A DNA stretch of 13,222 nt from Oscillospiraceae bacterium (lineage in GTDB: Bacteria > Bacillota > Clostridia > Oscillospirales > Acutalibacteraceae). Under the pieces are notes generated by a model, which made no database searches, was not told where the DNA came from, and saw only the letters and a program-made list of their open reading frames with translations. How positions within the stretch are numbered: the first letter of the stretch is position 1; each line of letters starts with the position of its first letter. The position numbers and the translations under genes are program-made. This document shows, one piece after another, positions 1-8,400 of the stretch. The stretch is taken from the NCBI GenBank assembly GCA_902797915.1, contig CADBUK010000203.1, positions 1 to 13,222 on the forward strand, read 5' to 3'.

Positions 1-26
1 AAAGATATAAAAGGGTTAATTATTAT

Positions 27-665
27 TTAAATCTGCTCTCCGCAGTTGCGGGCGTTATTTTCTTTAATGCTTTTGGCGTATTCAAGAAGAACGGTGCTGG
101 GCTGTTTACATAACAGATAATTAAGCGCAAAGTATATACATATCAAAGAAATATATATACTTTCTTTCGGAAAGGCTTTTTCAAAATCGGTCATAATATA
201 TGCAAACACCTGAATAACAGTTAATTCGGCGGCAACTGCGGCAATTATTATTCTTGAAATCTTTGTTGTATAATCATAGTACAGGCACAGGCAGAAAAAG
301 AAAAACGGAAACAGGGCAGTCAAGAATTTAATTGTATTAAAACCACAGTTAAAAATGTCTGTTATGTAAAGCACAAGGTTAATTCCTGTAATACTTGCGC
401 ATACCGCAGTTATGGTTTTTCTTATGTAATCCTCAATAAATACATTGTTGGTTAATATCGTTGCAATTGCCCATATTACCGTAATTAACAGCAACGAAGA
501 GGCTATAAAGTAAGACAGGGTGTTTACCGAATAATAGGCAATCGTAATATCAGGAGAGCTGTAAAATTCCATTTTGTAATCGTTATAACTGAACATCTGG
601 TTCACAAAGGGTATGAGAAAGAATAACCCGCTGAATTTGATTATATAATTAATAGCCTTTTTCAA
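27..665 (-). CDS. Multi-pass membrane protein, unknown function (212 aa)
   Basis: I do not recognise a family. The protein is strongly hydrophobic, with about six likely membrane helices: residues near 5-25, 45-70, 82-103, 113-130, 138-158 and 170-186. Only short loops join them and there is no soluble domain. It probably begins at a TTG codon (665-663, MKKAINY), because a GGAGG ribosome binding site lies 8 bases upstream at 674-678 and there is no better ATG. It lies 18 bases after the stop codon of the NPCBM-like membrane protein gene and shares its strand, so the two are probably co-transcribed and may form a membrane complex. The downstream end of the operon lies at or beyond the left edge of the window; no terminator is visible in the remaining 26 bases. 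Function is unknown. Confidence 0.75.
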   Translation of the reverse strand: MKKAINYIIKFSGLFFLIPFVNQMFSYNDYKMEFYSSPDITIAYYSVNTLSYFIASSLLLITVIWAIATILTNNVFIEDYIRKTITAVCASITGINLVLYITDIFNCGFNTIKFLTALFPFFFFCLCLYYDYTTKISRIIIAAVAAELTVIQVFAYIMTDFEKAFPKESIYISLICIYFALNYLLCKQPSTVLLEYAKSIKENNARNCGEQI

Positions 666-683
666 AGTAAATACCTCCGTTAA

Positions 684-1946
684 TTAATATGCAATGAAAT
701 CATTGATTAAAAAGATGACAGCCTTTTCGGAATAAAAGCTAACATTAGGGTCGGTATGGAAAACAACTTTCATTTCGTCAACGCCGCTCACATCAACGTT
801 AAAGTCAAAATCGCAATACGCAGTAATATAAGGGGATTTGTATAAGCGCTCGCCGTCTCCGTAAATCTCAAAATATGTGTCATCATATTCATAATCCTGA
901 TGGAAATACGTTAAGCTAACGTTTCCGCTTACCGTATTAAACCCCTCATAAAGACGGTAAACAGCATATCCGCCTTCGCCTTCACAGCCATAAACATTCA
1001 CATAATGGTCGTCCTCGTCAAAGCTAAGCGAAAAGTAAATGGTATCACTATACTCATAAACATTGTTTTCATCAGTTAAGTCAAGCTCGCTTCGGTTTTT
1101 TATATCGTCAATTTCCTTTTGACCCGATTCAATATATTCCTTTTCCGCCGCGCGCACGTCTTTCAGCATCTGCTCAAACTCTTCTATCGTTTCATTATCG
1201 GTTTCTCCGTTTTTACTAATAACATCTATGGCTTCCTGAATAGCTTCTTCTTTGCTGTCATAGTCGTGCTCGCCAAAAGAATTTATTCTTTCTAATGCGG
1301 ATGTTGCATAGTTGTTAACAGCCACAGTTTCAACAGCTTTTCTGTCAGGGTCGGTGCTTTTAAGATACACAACTGAGGTAACGCATAATGCAATTACAAG
1401 TATTCCCGCAATCGCTGTTTCGGCAAAACCGGAGCCGTTGGGGATTATAGTGTTAACGGATAAACGTATAATCAATCCGACAACGATTGTCGCCAAGGAA
1501 ATCAGTGCTGCGGCAAAGAGAGAATCACAACCGTATGTAAGTTTAAACCACCAGATTAATTTGGTTGTGGCAAGTTCAAAAACATTGTACCTGAACGTGA
1601 TTGCAAAAACTACAGTGGCAGCTATAGTTTCAATTACAAACAGCACAAAAAAACTGAAAAAAGCGGATAATGCCGATTCCGATTTGGCAATAAGCGTTTT
1701 TGAAACAAAGATATTGATAAGCAAATAGGCAATAATAAAAATGTAAAAAATTGCATATTTCGTAGCAATATCCATATAAACGCCAAACTGTTCAGCTGCG
1801 GACAACACAATTGCCAGCGAAACCAACGGTAAAAACAGAAGACCGATAAAAAACAGTATTCCACCGTAAGCAAACGATTCTGTAGTTGATTCATACAGTT
1901 CGCCGAGAAATCTGCCGCTCGCTGATACAACATAGCCGATAAACAT
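684..1946 (-). CDS. Five-helix membrane protein with C-terminal NPCBM-like domain (420 aa)
   Basis: The start is ATG at 1946, with AGGAG about 8 bases upstream; a longer reading frame runs back to 2018 but through a hairpin and without a ribosome binding site. Likely membrane helices lie at residues 27-48, 64-85, 92-118, 141-162 and 175-195. An acidic, charged, probably helical stretch follows (about 230-290). The last 125 residues look like a beta-sandwich of the NPCBM/galactose-binding type, judged from the pattern YRLYEGFNTVSG, then FEIYGDGERLYKSP, then FNVDVSGVDEMKVVF. In known proteins NPCBM domains bind carbohydrate or act as extracellular modules. With five helices and a cytoplasmic N-terminus this domain would face outside, which fits. 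It may sense or bind a cell-surface glycan. The link to the upstream kinase gene is by order only, because a terminator-like hairpin lies between them. Confidence 0.8.
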   Translation of the reverse strand: MFIGYVVSASGRFLGELYESTTESFAYGGILFFIGLLFLPLVSLAIVLSAAEQFGVYMDIATKYAIFYIFIIAYLLINIFVSKTLIAKSESALSAFFSFFVLFVIETIAATVVFAITFRYNVFELATTKLIWWFKLTYGCDSLFAAALISLATIVVGLIIRLSVNTIIPNGSGFAETAIAGILVIALCVTSVVYLKSTDPDRKAVETVAVNNYATSALERINSFGEHDYDSKEEAIQEAIDVISKNGETDNETIEEFEQMLKDVRAAEKEYIESGQKEIDDIKNRSELDLTDENNVYEYSDTIYFSLSFDEDDHYVNVYGCEGEGGYAVYRLYEGFNTVSGNVSLTYFHQDYEYDDTYFEIYGDGERLYKSPYITAYCDFDFNVDVSGVDEMKVVFHTDPNVSFYSEKAVIFLINDFIAY

Positions 1947-1965
1947 ATAAACATCTCCTAAAAAT

Positions 1966-1996
1966 ATAGACTTGGCAGTTTTCCTGCCAAGTCTAT
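1966..1996 (-). terminator. Perfect 13-bp hairpin with T-rich tail after the kinase gene
   Basis: Bases 1966-1978 and 1984-1996 are perfectly complementary around a 5-base loop (arm ATAGACTTGGCAG on the plus strand). Read on the minus strand, the stem is followed by ATTTTT, the form of an intrinsic terminator for the kinase gene that stops at 2033. The T-run leads straight into the AGGAG ribosome binding site of the next gene, which leaves no room for a promoter after the hairpin. It could therefore be a leaky terminator that lowers membrane-protein expression, or a 5'-end stabilising stem left after RNA processing. Confidence 0.75.
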
Positions 1997-2024
1997 GATA
2001 ACAAACTTTAATTTCCAAAATTGA

Positions 2025-2035
2025 TTTTTAGTTCA
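2025..2035. repeat. Copy 1 of the 11-bp repeat TTTTTAGTTCA
   Basis: On the minus strand it reads TGAACTAAAAA, and its TGA is the kinase stop codon. Other exact copies lie at 12483-12493 and 13081-13091. Confidence 0.5.
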
Positions 2036-3163
2036 GTTTTCATTTTCCGATGTTTTAACCGATGCAACAAACATCTCGTTGTATTCGAATTCCGTAATTT
2101 GCGCAATAGCGCCGTCTATTAGCAGTTGTGGCTGTGCTTTGGATTTTGTATATATTTCGTAAAGTATCTGCAAATCCGAAATAAAGTTTTCAACCGTGTA
2201 TTTACGCCTTGAAAGATGGCGGTTTGTAAGATATTTATTGATTATTTCATTAAGCTTTAAAATGAAACCTTTTGAAAAGCCGTGCGCCTTTGTGATTTCC
2301 TCAAGTTCGGCTATGCTCAATGAAGCAATGTTTATAGCGCCAAAATCAAAAGCATTGTTAGAAAGCGTTTTAATATCGTAAAAGCTTTTACCGATTAGCA
2401 GATTTAAAAAAGCAGCTGCAAGCATAAATAAATCTGATTCAAAATAGTATTCCCCTCGGTACACTTCGCTGGGAGAAAAGTATGCCGCCGAGTAATAGGG
2501 ATTATTCTTTTTAAAATCGCTCGCTTTAATAATTGTATCTGTATCCAGCATTTTTACAGTGAAGCCATGTGCTCCTGACGGCTTATACAAAAAATTTGAC
2601 GGTTTAATATCTCTGTGAAAATATCCGTATGCGTGCAGCTTTTTAATTATTTCAGCAATCTCAATTGAAATTTCAATTGCGTCCTCAGGGTTGCCGATTT
2701 TCTGATATCCGATACAGTCATCATGATTAAAATTGTCATCATAATAAATTGAAAAACATCTGAAACCGTAAATGCTTTTAACGTCTGATTCCGATGTTGT
2801 TTCATTAAAATCTTCATCAATCAAAGCAGCGTCAACGTCATATAAATCAACTATACAGTCTTTGATTTTAGAAAATTCTTCAAGCGATTTTAAATCATTA
2901 AGCTTATCAACGGTGCGTTGAAATTTGTTGATAAAGCCGTCGGATACAAGTTGGGAGGCGAGCAGTCTTTTGCCGATTATAACTTCATCTTTAACTATTT
3001 CTTCGGTTTCAAACCCGTTTGGAGCATAAATTTTTAATATAACAGATTTTCCTTCTTCAAAAGTTGAATTGTAAAGTTTTCCTCTGTACGTTTCAAAATT
3101 AGCGCCCTTTCCAAGCGGTAAGCCGTTTGTTTCAACATAGCCGTTGTTCATTTTAAATTTCAA
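2033..3163 (-). CDS. Eukaryotic-like Ser/Thr protein kinase (376 aa)
   Basis: Protein kinase fold with most catalytic elements in order: glycine-rich loop LGKGANFETY (residues 17-26), ATP-anchoring lysine in VILK (K44), catalytic loop HRDIKPSN (183-190), metal-binding aspartate in LDTD (D207) and an APE-like FSPSEV segment. The usual DFG is replaced by DTD. No membrane helix or extracellular sensor is present, so it is a cytosolic kinase; the tail after the C-lobe is helical. I place the start at TTG (3163-3161), because AGGAGG at 3173-3178 is 10 bases away from it but 22 bases from the first ATG (3151), which is in the same frame and would give 372 aa. Either way it abuts or overlaps the end of the 496-residue gene, whose Arg-Arg codons supply the ribosome binding site, so translation is probably coupled. 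With the PP2C gene two positions upstream it forms a kinase/phosphatase pair. Confidence 0.9.
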   Translation of the reverse strand: MKFKMNNGYVETNGLPLGKGANFETYRGKLYNSTFEEGKSVILKIYAPNGFETEEIVKDEVIIGKRLLASQLVSDGFINKFQRTVDKLNDLKSLEEFSKIKDCIVDLYDVDAALIDEDFNETTSESDVKSIYGFRCFSIYYDDNFNHDDCIGYQKIGNPEDAIEISIEIAEIIKKLHAYGYFHRDIKPSNFLYKPSGAHGFTVKMLDTDTIIKASDFKKNNPYYSAAYFSPSEVYRGEYYFESDLFMLAAAFLNLLIGKSFYDIKTLSNNAFDFGAINIASLSIAELEEITKAHGFSKGFILKLNEIINKYLTNRHLSRRKYTVENFISDLQILYEIYTKSKAQPQLLIDGAIAQITEFEYNEMFVASVKTSENEN

Positions 3164-4643
3164 GGGAAGTAAACCTCCTGAAGCAATCAATAGGGGATTC
3201 ATTAAGCAAGCAAAGAATAACAAAGCTGTCCATAGCACCGGGGAGATAGAACGAGTTAAACCTTGCCTCTTCCAGATACGGATTAATAAAATCAGCAAAG
3301 TCATTTACAAGCTCTTCGTTTGAATTTATGCCATAGCTTTTCAGTTCCGTCAGCCAGTCGTCAGACACTCGGCCGACCATTACCTCATTATAGTACGAAA
3401 AAAAGCCAAGCGTTAAAATATGGTCACGTTCAACAGGCAAAGCCCCGTTTATAATTTTATTAATGTTATCCGAAGTTAACTTGTTCTTATTAAGAAATTC
3501 AAATGCCCTTTTAGTTGTTTTTTTCAATGAGTCTTCGCCATATAATTCGCGTAATGAAACGGCTTTTTTATAGGCGGGCTGCTTTGATTCATCCAGCAAT
3601 ATCCAACGATACGGGTCGTAATTTTTACTGCTGTCCCTTAATTTTTCAGCCGAATGCTCCAAATATTTAATTGCCTTTTTATATTCTCTAAGCTCAGGAT
3701 GCTTTTTTATGTCTTCCGACGTTGCATCTGTATAAAAGTTCTGAACAATTTTATTACCGATATTCTCTATTTCATCTGCTTCTTTAATTTTTTCATTAAT
3801 GGAATCTTCAATTATTTCCATACCGTTGTCATAATAATCTGCCACTTCATAAATGAGCGTTCGGAATTGAGCTTTAGACGCTTCCGAAGATTCACTTTTT
3901 ATTTTATCTTTGGAGGTAAATTTCCAGCCTTTAAGCGTGCGAAGATACTCTTTAAGCTCGTCTTCACTGTTAAGATTAAGAACCATACTTTCGTGTTCTT
4001 CCGTGCTCAGACAGGACTTGCCGTTTTCTTCAAGCGTTAAAACGTATTGTTTAAGCTCTTTGAATTTGCTGTATTTCTCTGCGCCGCTTTTATTACTTCT
4101 AAGACACCAGAAACTTATAACTTCGTATGGGTTTTTAAAGTTAAATCTTTGAGATTTAATACCCTTCATAAGCAAATCTTCTGTGTCCGCATCGTCAAGA
4201 TTTAAAGCAAACGCTGTAAATATAACGTTTTCTCTTGTTATAGGACGCGGCTGAGCGGGCTTTTCCGTATTTTCGCGGATTTGTTTAGTTCCTTTTGATT
4301 TAGCCTTTTTTGCTTTTCCAAAACAAATACTAAGCGTTCTGTTCATATTATAAGCAGGATTGTCAAACAGATAATCGTTAGCGGAAATACCGTTGTTTTT
4401 CGCTTGTTCTTTTATGAATGAAATATATTTATCATCATTTTCCGAATCATAAATGTCATATTCGGCCATTTCGGAATAATTTGTATTAACAGCTCTTTTT
4501 AAAAATACCTTAAAGGTGGGATTTGTAAAGTTGTCAAAAAGCGTACCGATAAATTTTTCAAAAGGCTGGTTTATGATTTTGTCAGCTTCTGAATTTAAGT
4601 TTTTATTGAAAATCGCATCTGATGCATTTAAAGTAATAAACAT
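3153..4643 (-). CDS. Protein of unknown function between phosphatase and kinase (496 aa)
   Basis: The start is ATG at 4643 with GGAGG 7 bases upstream. The protein is soluble, with no signal peptide or membrane helix. An N-terminal region (about 1-105) is followed by a basic linker rich in Lys, and then a compact helical segment starting near residue 137. There the pattern ENVIFTAFALNLDDADTEDL followed by RFNFKNPYEVISFW looks like a small helix-turn-helix-type bundle that I have seen in uncharacterised Clostridia proteins. A long charged helical middle (about 245-330) leads to a C-terminal helical domain with the segments LPVERDHILTLGFFSYYN and YLPGAMDSFVILCLLNESP. I cannot name a function. 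Its position between PP2C and kinase genes suggests it is their substrate, scaffold or response regulator. Its last codons overlap the kinase start, and a good promoter sits just upstream. Confidence 0.85.
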   Translation of the reverse strand: MFITLNASDAIFNKNLNSEADKIINQPFEKFIGTLFDNFTNPTFKVFLKRAVNTNYSEMAEYDIYDSENDDKYISFIKEQAKNNGISANDYLFDNPAYNMNRTLSICFGKAKKAKSKGTKQIRENTEKPAQPRPITRENVIFTAFALNLDDADTEDLLMKGIKSQRFNFKNPYEVISFWCLRSNKSGAEKYSKFKELKQYVLTLEENGKSCLSTEEHESMVLNLNSEDELKEYLRTLKGWKFTSKDKIKSESSEASKAQFRTLIYEVADYYDNGMEIIEDSINEKIKEADEIENIGNKIVQNFYTDATSEDIKKHPELREYKKAIKYLEHSAEKLRDSSKNYDPYRWILLDESKQPAYKKAVSLRELYGEDSLKKTTKRAFEFLNKNKLTSDNINKIINGALPVERDHILTLGFFSYYNEVMVGRVSDDWLTELKSYGINSNEELVNDFADFINPYLEEARFNSFYLPGAMDSFVILCLLNESPIDCFRRFTSLEI

Positions 4644-4670
4644 ATTATTACCTCCAAATAACAATTAAAT

Positions 4671-4694
4671 AATTATACTACTAATTATACTACT
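4671..4694. repeat. Exact 12-bp tandem duplication carrying a TATAAT box in each copy
   Basis: AATTATACTACT occurs twice head to tail (4671-4682 and 4683-4694). The second copy reaches the stop codon of the PP2C gene. On the minus strand each copy contains TATAAT, so the duplication doubles a minus-10-like element in front of the 496-residue gene. Confidence 0.85.
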
Positions 4695-4712
4695 TAATCT
4701 TTTGCAATACAA
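4684..4712 (-). promoter_or_regulatory. Sigma-A-type promoter inside the 3' end of the PP2C gene
   Basis: On the minus strand TTGTAT (4712-4707) and TATAAT (4689-4684) are separated by exactly 17 bases. Transcription would start near 4677, giving a leader of about 35 bases before the ATG at 4643. It would let the 496-residue protein and the kinase be made independently of the phosphatase. A second TATAAT (4677-4672) from the tandem duplication lies 12 bases further on but lacks a well-spaced minus-35. Confidence 0.6.
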
Positions 4713-5347
4713 TATGTCGCATCGTCAAAATAATTTTTTATGTTATCAATGTTTTCAATTCTGTCTGAATACTGCTTTTCCGTAAAGCAATTTTCAAAGC
4801 ATCCGTCAGTCCCCGCAAAGAAAACTTCCCCCTTCTTATAGATTCCTTTACATATAAAAATATGCCTGAAAACATTTTTGGAATTAACAAAAAACGTGTA
4901 TCTTTTTGATGTCCCGTTCTCAGGGTACAGAATTGTTTCCCAACCGTTTTTCGATTTTTTTGCAATTATTCCGTCGCCGATATTAAGCGCAGTGTATTCG
5001 TGCGTATGTGTGTTAATACATAAAATCAGCATGGTACAAGACATTTTATCAAGTGTTGTTTCAAGCTTAACAGCCATTTTTAAGAGTAAGCCCTGAATGT
5101 CAAAAATCAGGCTTTTAAATGCAGATTGCACATTGTCAAAAAGCTTTTCCCTGTTCAAGATAAAAAATTCAGACGCTTTATTAACAACCGCGTTTGAAGA
5201 TGCACAAGCAAACTCAGATGAACTTGAACCATCGGAAATCACTATGAATATATAGCCGTCGCAGTTTGTTACGCGAATAGAGTCTTCGTTTTTTTTGCCG
5301 TTTATCAGATGATGGCTTCCTGCTTTAGTAAATACTGTTGTGTTTAT
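4694..5347 (-). CDS. PP2C-family Ser/Thr phosphatase with a non-canonical start codon (about 217 aa)
   Basis: Metal-dependent phosphatase of the PP2C (PPM) superfamily. Motifs in order, numbering from the ATA codon at 5347: GSHHLINGKKNEDS (10-23, first metal-site region), VISDG (36-40), SCTMLI (about 103-108), NIGDG (122-126), GTDG (179-182) and DDAT (208-211). It is short and purely cytosolic. A GTG at 5242 would be the first standard start, but it would remove the first 35 residues including the GSHH...NEDS motif. The reading frame is open from 5368, and the only strong ribosome binding site (AGGAGG, 5356-5361) is followed in frame by ATT (5350), 5 bases away, and ATA (5347), 8 bases away. 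No ATG, GTG or TTG occurs in frame before 5242, so initiation at ATT or ATA is the simplest reading; a mutated ATG or a sequencing error is the alternative. It probably opposes the kinase two genes downstream. Confidence 0.85.
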   Translation of the reverse strand: MNTTVFTKAGSHHLINGKKNEDSIRVTNCDGYIFIVISDGSSSSEFACASSNAVVNKASEFFILNREKLFDNVQSAFKSLIFDIQGLLLKMAVKLETTLDKMSCTMLILCINTHTHEYTALNIGDGIIAKKSKNGWETILYPENGTSKRYTFFVNSKNVFRHIFICKGIYKKGEVFFAGTDGCFENCFTEKQYSDRIENIDNIKNYFDDATYCIAKD

Positions 5348-5355
5348 AATAATAA

Positions 5356-5361
5356 CCTCCT
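5356..5361 (-). promoter_or_regulatory. AGGAGG ribosome binding site that fixes the PP2C start
   Basis: A consensus Shine-Dalgarno sequence on the minus strand, with no standard start codon in the 4-12 base range downstream. In the phosphatase frame the codons that follow are ATT, ATT and ATA. It lies 7-12 bases left of the minus-10 of nothing obvious on its own strand, and just left of the divergent NACHT promoter's minus-35. Confidence 0.75.
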
Positions 5362-5362
5362 G

Positions 5363-5391
5363 TTGTATTTAAAATATTTTTGGTGTAAAAT
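5363..5391 (+). promoter_or_regulatory. Sigma-A-type promoter for the NACHT gene
   Basis: TTGTAT (5363-5368) and TAAAAT (5386-5391) are separated by exactly 17 bases, with an AT-rich surround. Transcription would start near 5398, only about 14 bases before the ATG at 5412, so the leader is very short. The minus-35 has the same sequence as that of the internal block C promoter at 4707-4712. It is 2 bases from the ribosome binding site of the divergent phosphatase gene, so the two starts crowd each other. Confidence 0.55.
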
Positions 5392-5411
5392 AAAATAAAG
5401 GGTGTGTTAAA

Positions 5412-8400
5412 ATGGCGTTTTCTTTAGTGGATTATATAAACAGTGATTCAGATTATTTTGGAAATTACATACTCGTCTCTGAAGGCGGGATGGGAAAAAC
5501 AACGCAGCTGAAATATCTGCACAAGTCAATTGTTGACGGTGCTGTAAACGGAAAAAAACTTATATCGGTTTATATAGACGCAAAGAAGATGACGGTTCAT
5601 TCCGACGACCTCATTGCAGAATATATAAGCCTTAATTATTTTAATGGCGCATTTTCGCTCAAAAGTGTTTCGGATATGCTTTCTTCGGCAGATAAAGCTG
5701 ATAATTACCGTTTTTTTATCATTATTGATGCTATTAATGAGGCGCCTGATTCTGTTATTGGCAATATTATTAATCAGGCTGATAAATACTATAAAGCGTC
5801 TGATTCGAATACACGGTTTATTATTTCGTCAAGCACGTATGTAAATGCCGGAGTGGATTTTAAAAAAATAGAACTTTGTCCTTTTGACGATGATTATACA
5901 CGCGGGGTAATTAAACGCTTTTTCGGAAAAGGGGAGCTAAATCAAAGTCTTTGCGAGATTTTAAGAATACCGATGTTTTTAAGCGTTTTCATTAACACGT
6001 TCAACGGAAAAAATATTCCTGCAGAATTTACAAATAAAAATTCCCGCATAAGACGTTCTGATTTGCTTGAAGCGTATGTTTGTAAATTGTTGTCGGAATC
6101 CTTATCGCCGCGAGATGAAGCAGCAATAAAAGAACTGGCTTTTTTTATGGCGGCGAAGGGAATATATGCCGTAAAACGCCCTGAATTAAAGAGAACTGAC
6201 AGAGAAAATGCCGATTATTTGTGTCGGGCGTTCTCAATGCTGGTTAAGACCTCGGCAGATGAAACTTTCAGTTTTTCACACCGCTACTGGCGTGATTTTT
6301 TTGCAGCAAAATTTTTTGTTGATTTGATTAACGACGTGCAGATTTCAGACTTGGAAACGCCTGTTGATGCAGACGTGCTTTCATTTGCAGGAGAATTAAT
6401 CAAAAACAGCGACGGGCTTTGTGAATGTGACTTTGCAAACAAAACAAATACATTAAGCCCGACTTCTCCTACAGAGGATTTCTTGCATGAAAACAAATTA
6501 TTGCTCAACAAGCATCCTGCCGCAACGGCAAATCTGATTGAACTTATGAAGGCTGCCCGCGGAAATTTTGTTACTGCTGATTTCAGCGGCCTCGACCTTT
6601 CAAACGCAAGCTTTGTCAACTGTGATTTGCCGAATTCAAAATTTGAGAACGCATTGATTTCGGCAAATGCTTTTATGCCCGACATAACCCTTAACGATAA
6701 TGATATGCTGCGTTCTGCTTTTACCGAGAACGGCAGGTTCTTTTGCATCCTCGACAATAACAATAATCTTGCGGTTTACTCTTGCGAAAACGGGCAAGCA
6801 TATATGATGGAGCTTTCCCATTATACTGATGATTCGCTTACAATTTCAGGTAATCGGGATTCTTGCATTTTTTTACGAACGTCAAATTTCGGAGAAAGAT
6901 TTGTATTTGCTGTTGATTGTGAGAACAGAAAAATATGTAAAATCAACGATACCGAATATCAGGCTAAAGGGATGAGCCTTTTTACAAATCTGCGTGATTT
7001 GCGTTGTTATTATAATGACTTTAACGCTTATCTGTCTTTGAATAAAAGAATAAAGGTATCACGTTTTAATGATGAAACAGTATTAGCAAAATGCAAACCT
7101 TTGGATATTCCTGAAATATCAGATTTCTCAATGGCTACTCGTTTGAATACCATTGTATCCGAAGAGAGTTATATTGTTGAAAGAGAAGTTCGCTTTACAA
7201 AAGAGCAGTTTGGCGATTTTATTGCCTTTTCAAAGAATTCAGAACTGCTCGCAAGCAGAAATGCCGAACACATTCTGATTTGGGATTGTAATACTCTTTC
7301 CGTAAAGCACAAAATATCAACAGCGGCAAGTCTTATTAATGACGCTGTGCTTGCAAATCCGAACGGACCGGATATTTATGATTATAAATACAAAATTAAC
7401 CCTGACGGAGAGATGGTATTTCGCTGCACTGACGGGCGTATAAGAAAGTATAATTGTTCGGATAAAAAGCTTTCGGTTATCAGGAAAACAAATTGTGAGC
7501 TTTTTGTTTTGGATAATGACTATTATGCTTTGTATTCCGTGCCGGAAAATTCCGTTAAGTTTTATTGCAAAGGAAACTTCTGCTTTGAACATACTTTTGA
7601 ATACGAAGAATACAATCCGGTAATTGATATTGCAAAAAGAGGCAAATATGTTGTAATTGTACATCTGATGCCGAAGGCTTTTGTATATTGTATAGAAGAC
7701 AACAAACTCAGGCAGATATATCAAACGGATGAATATGTTGATATACGCACTTTTGAGATTACGGATGCCTATATTTGTTATGTTAATTCTGCCGTTAATA
7801 ATAATTACGGCGTTTATGTTAACAGACAAGACGGGCTGAAGCTTTGTTGCCCTTTAAAAATGCAGTGGCACAAAAAAGGCGAGTATATCCGTACGGCAAA
7901 AATAAACGATATGTATTTCTTTGTCGGTTATCCAAAAGAAGCAACAGCTTTACCCGAAGAAAAAGCGCAGTTGAGAATTTCTGTTTTTGATTGCTCGGGA
8001 AAGGAAATAATTAACCGTTCATATAAAACTGCAGACAAAATTGCTGCATACGGGTTCTGTAACAACAGGATTTATATTATTAGGCTTAATAAAGAAAGCC
8101 TTGAGTTTGCCTGTGATATGTTAGATGTTGAAAACTGCAGCGTTAAAAGTGTTGAAACCGCGAGCAGTTTAAGCATGGACGAGCGAGCGTTTTTTGCAGT
8201 GTCAACTCCTGCATGGTTTTCTGATAATGGCGTTCCCGTTAATTTCGTTATTGATAATAACAGAACGGTAATTTTTTCGGACGAAATAAGAACGCGTATG
8301 TCGTTGGACAATGAATTAATGAACAGGAGCTCCGAGCTTACTATTTTACCGTGTGATATTACAAATTGCGATTTTTCATCTGCAAAAATAAGTTGGGAAA

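Noticed and set aside
1312..1728. Plus-strand frame of 138 residues inside the NPCBM-like membrane gene.
   Set aside because: It is opposite a gene with clear membrane helices and ribosome binding site, has no ribosome binding site of its own and reads as the antisense of hydrophobic codons.
4671..4694. A CRISPR-like or satellite repeat.
   Set aside because: Only two directly abutting 12-bp units with no spacers; it is a small tandem duplication.
2033..5350. A TerY-type phosphorylation triad (vWA, PP2C, kinase).
   Set aside because: The middle protein shows no vWA MIDAS motif (DxSxS); only the kinase and PP2C fit.
7317..7829. Minus-strand frame of 170 residues inside the NACHT gene.
   Set aside because: It is opposite the propeller region, rich in Ile, Asn and Tyr as expected for antisense of AT-rich coding DNA, with no recognisable motif.
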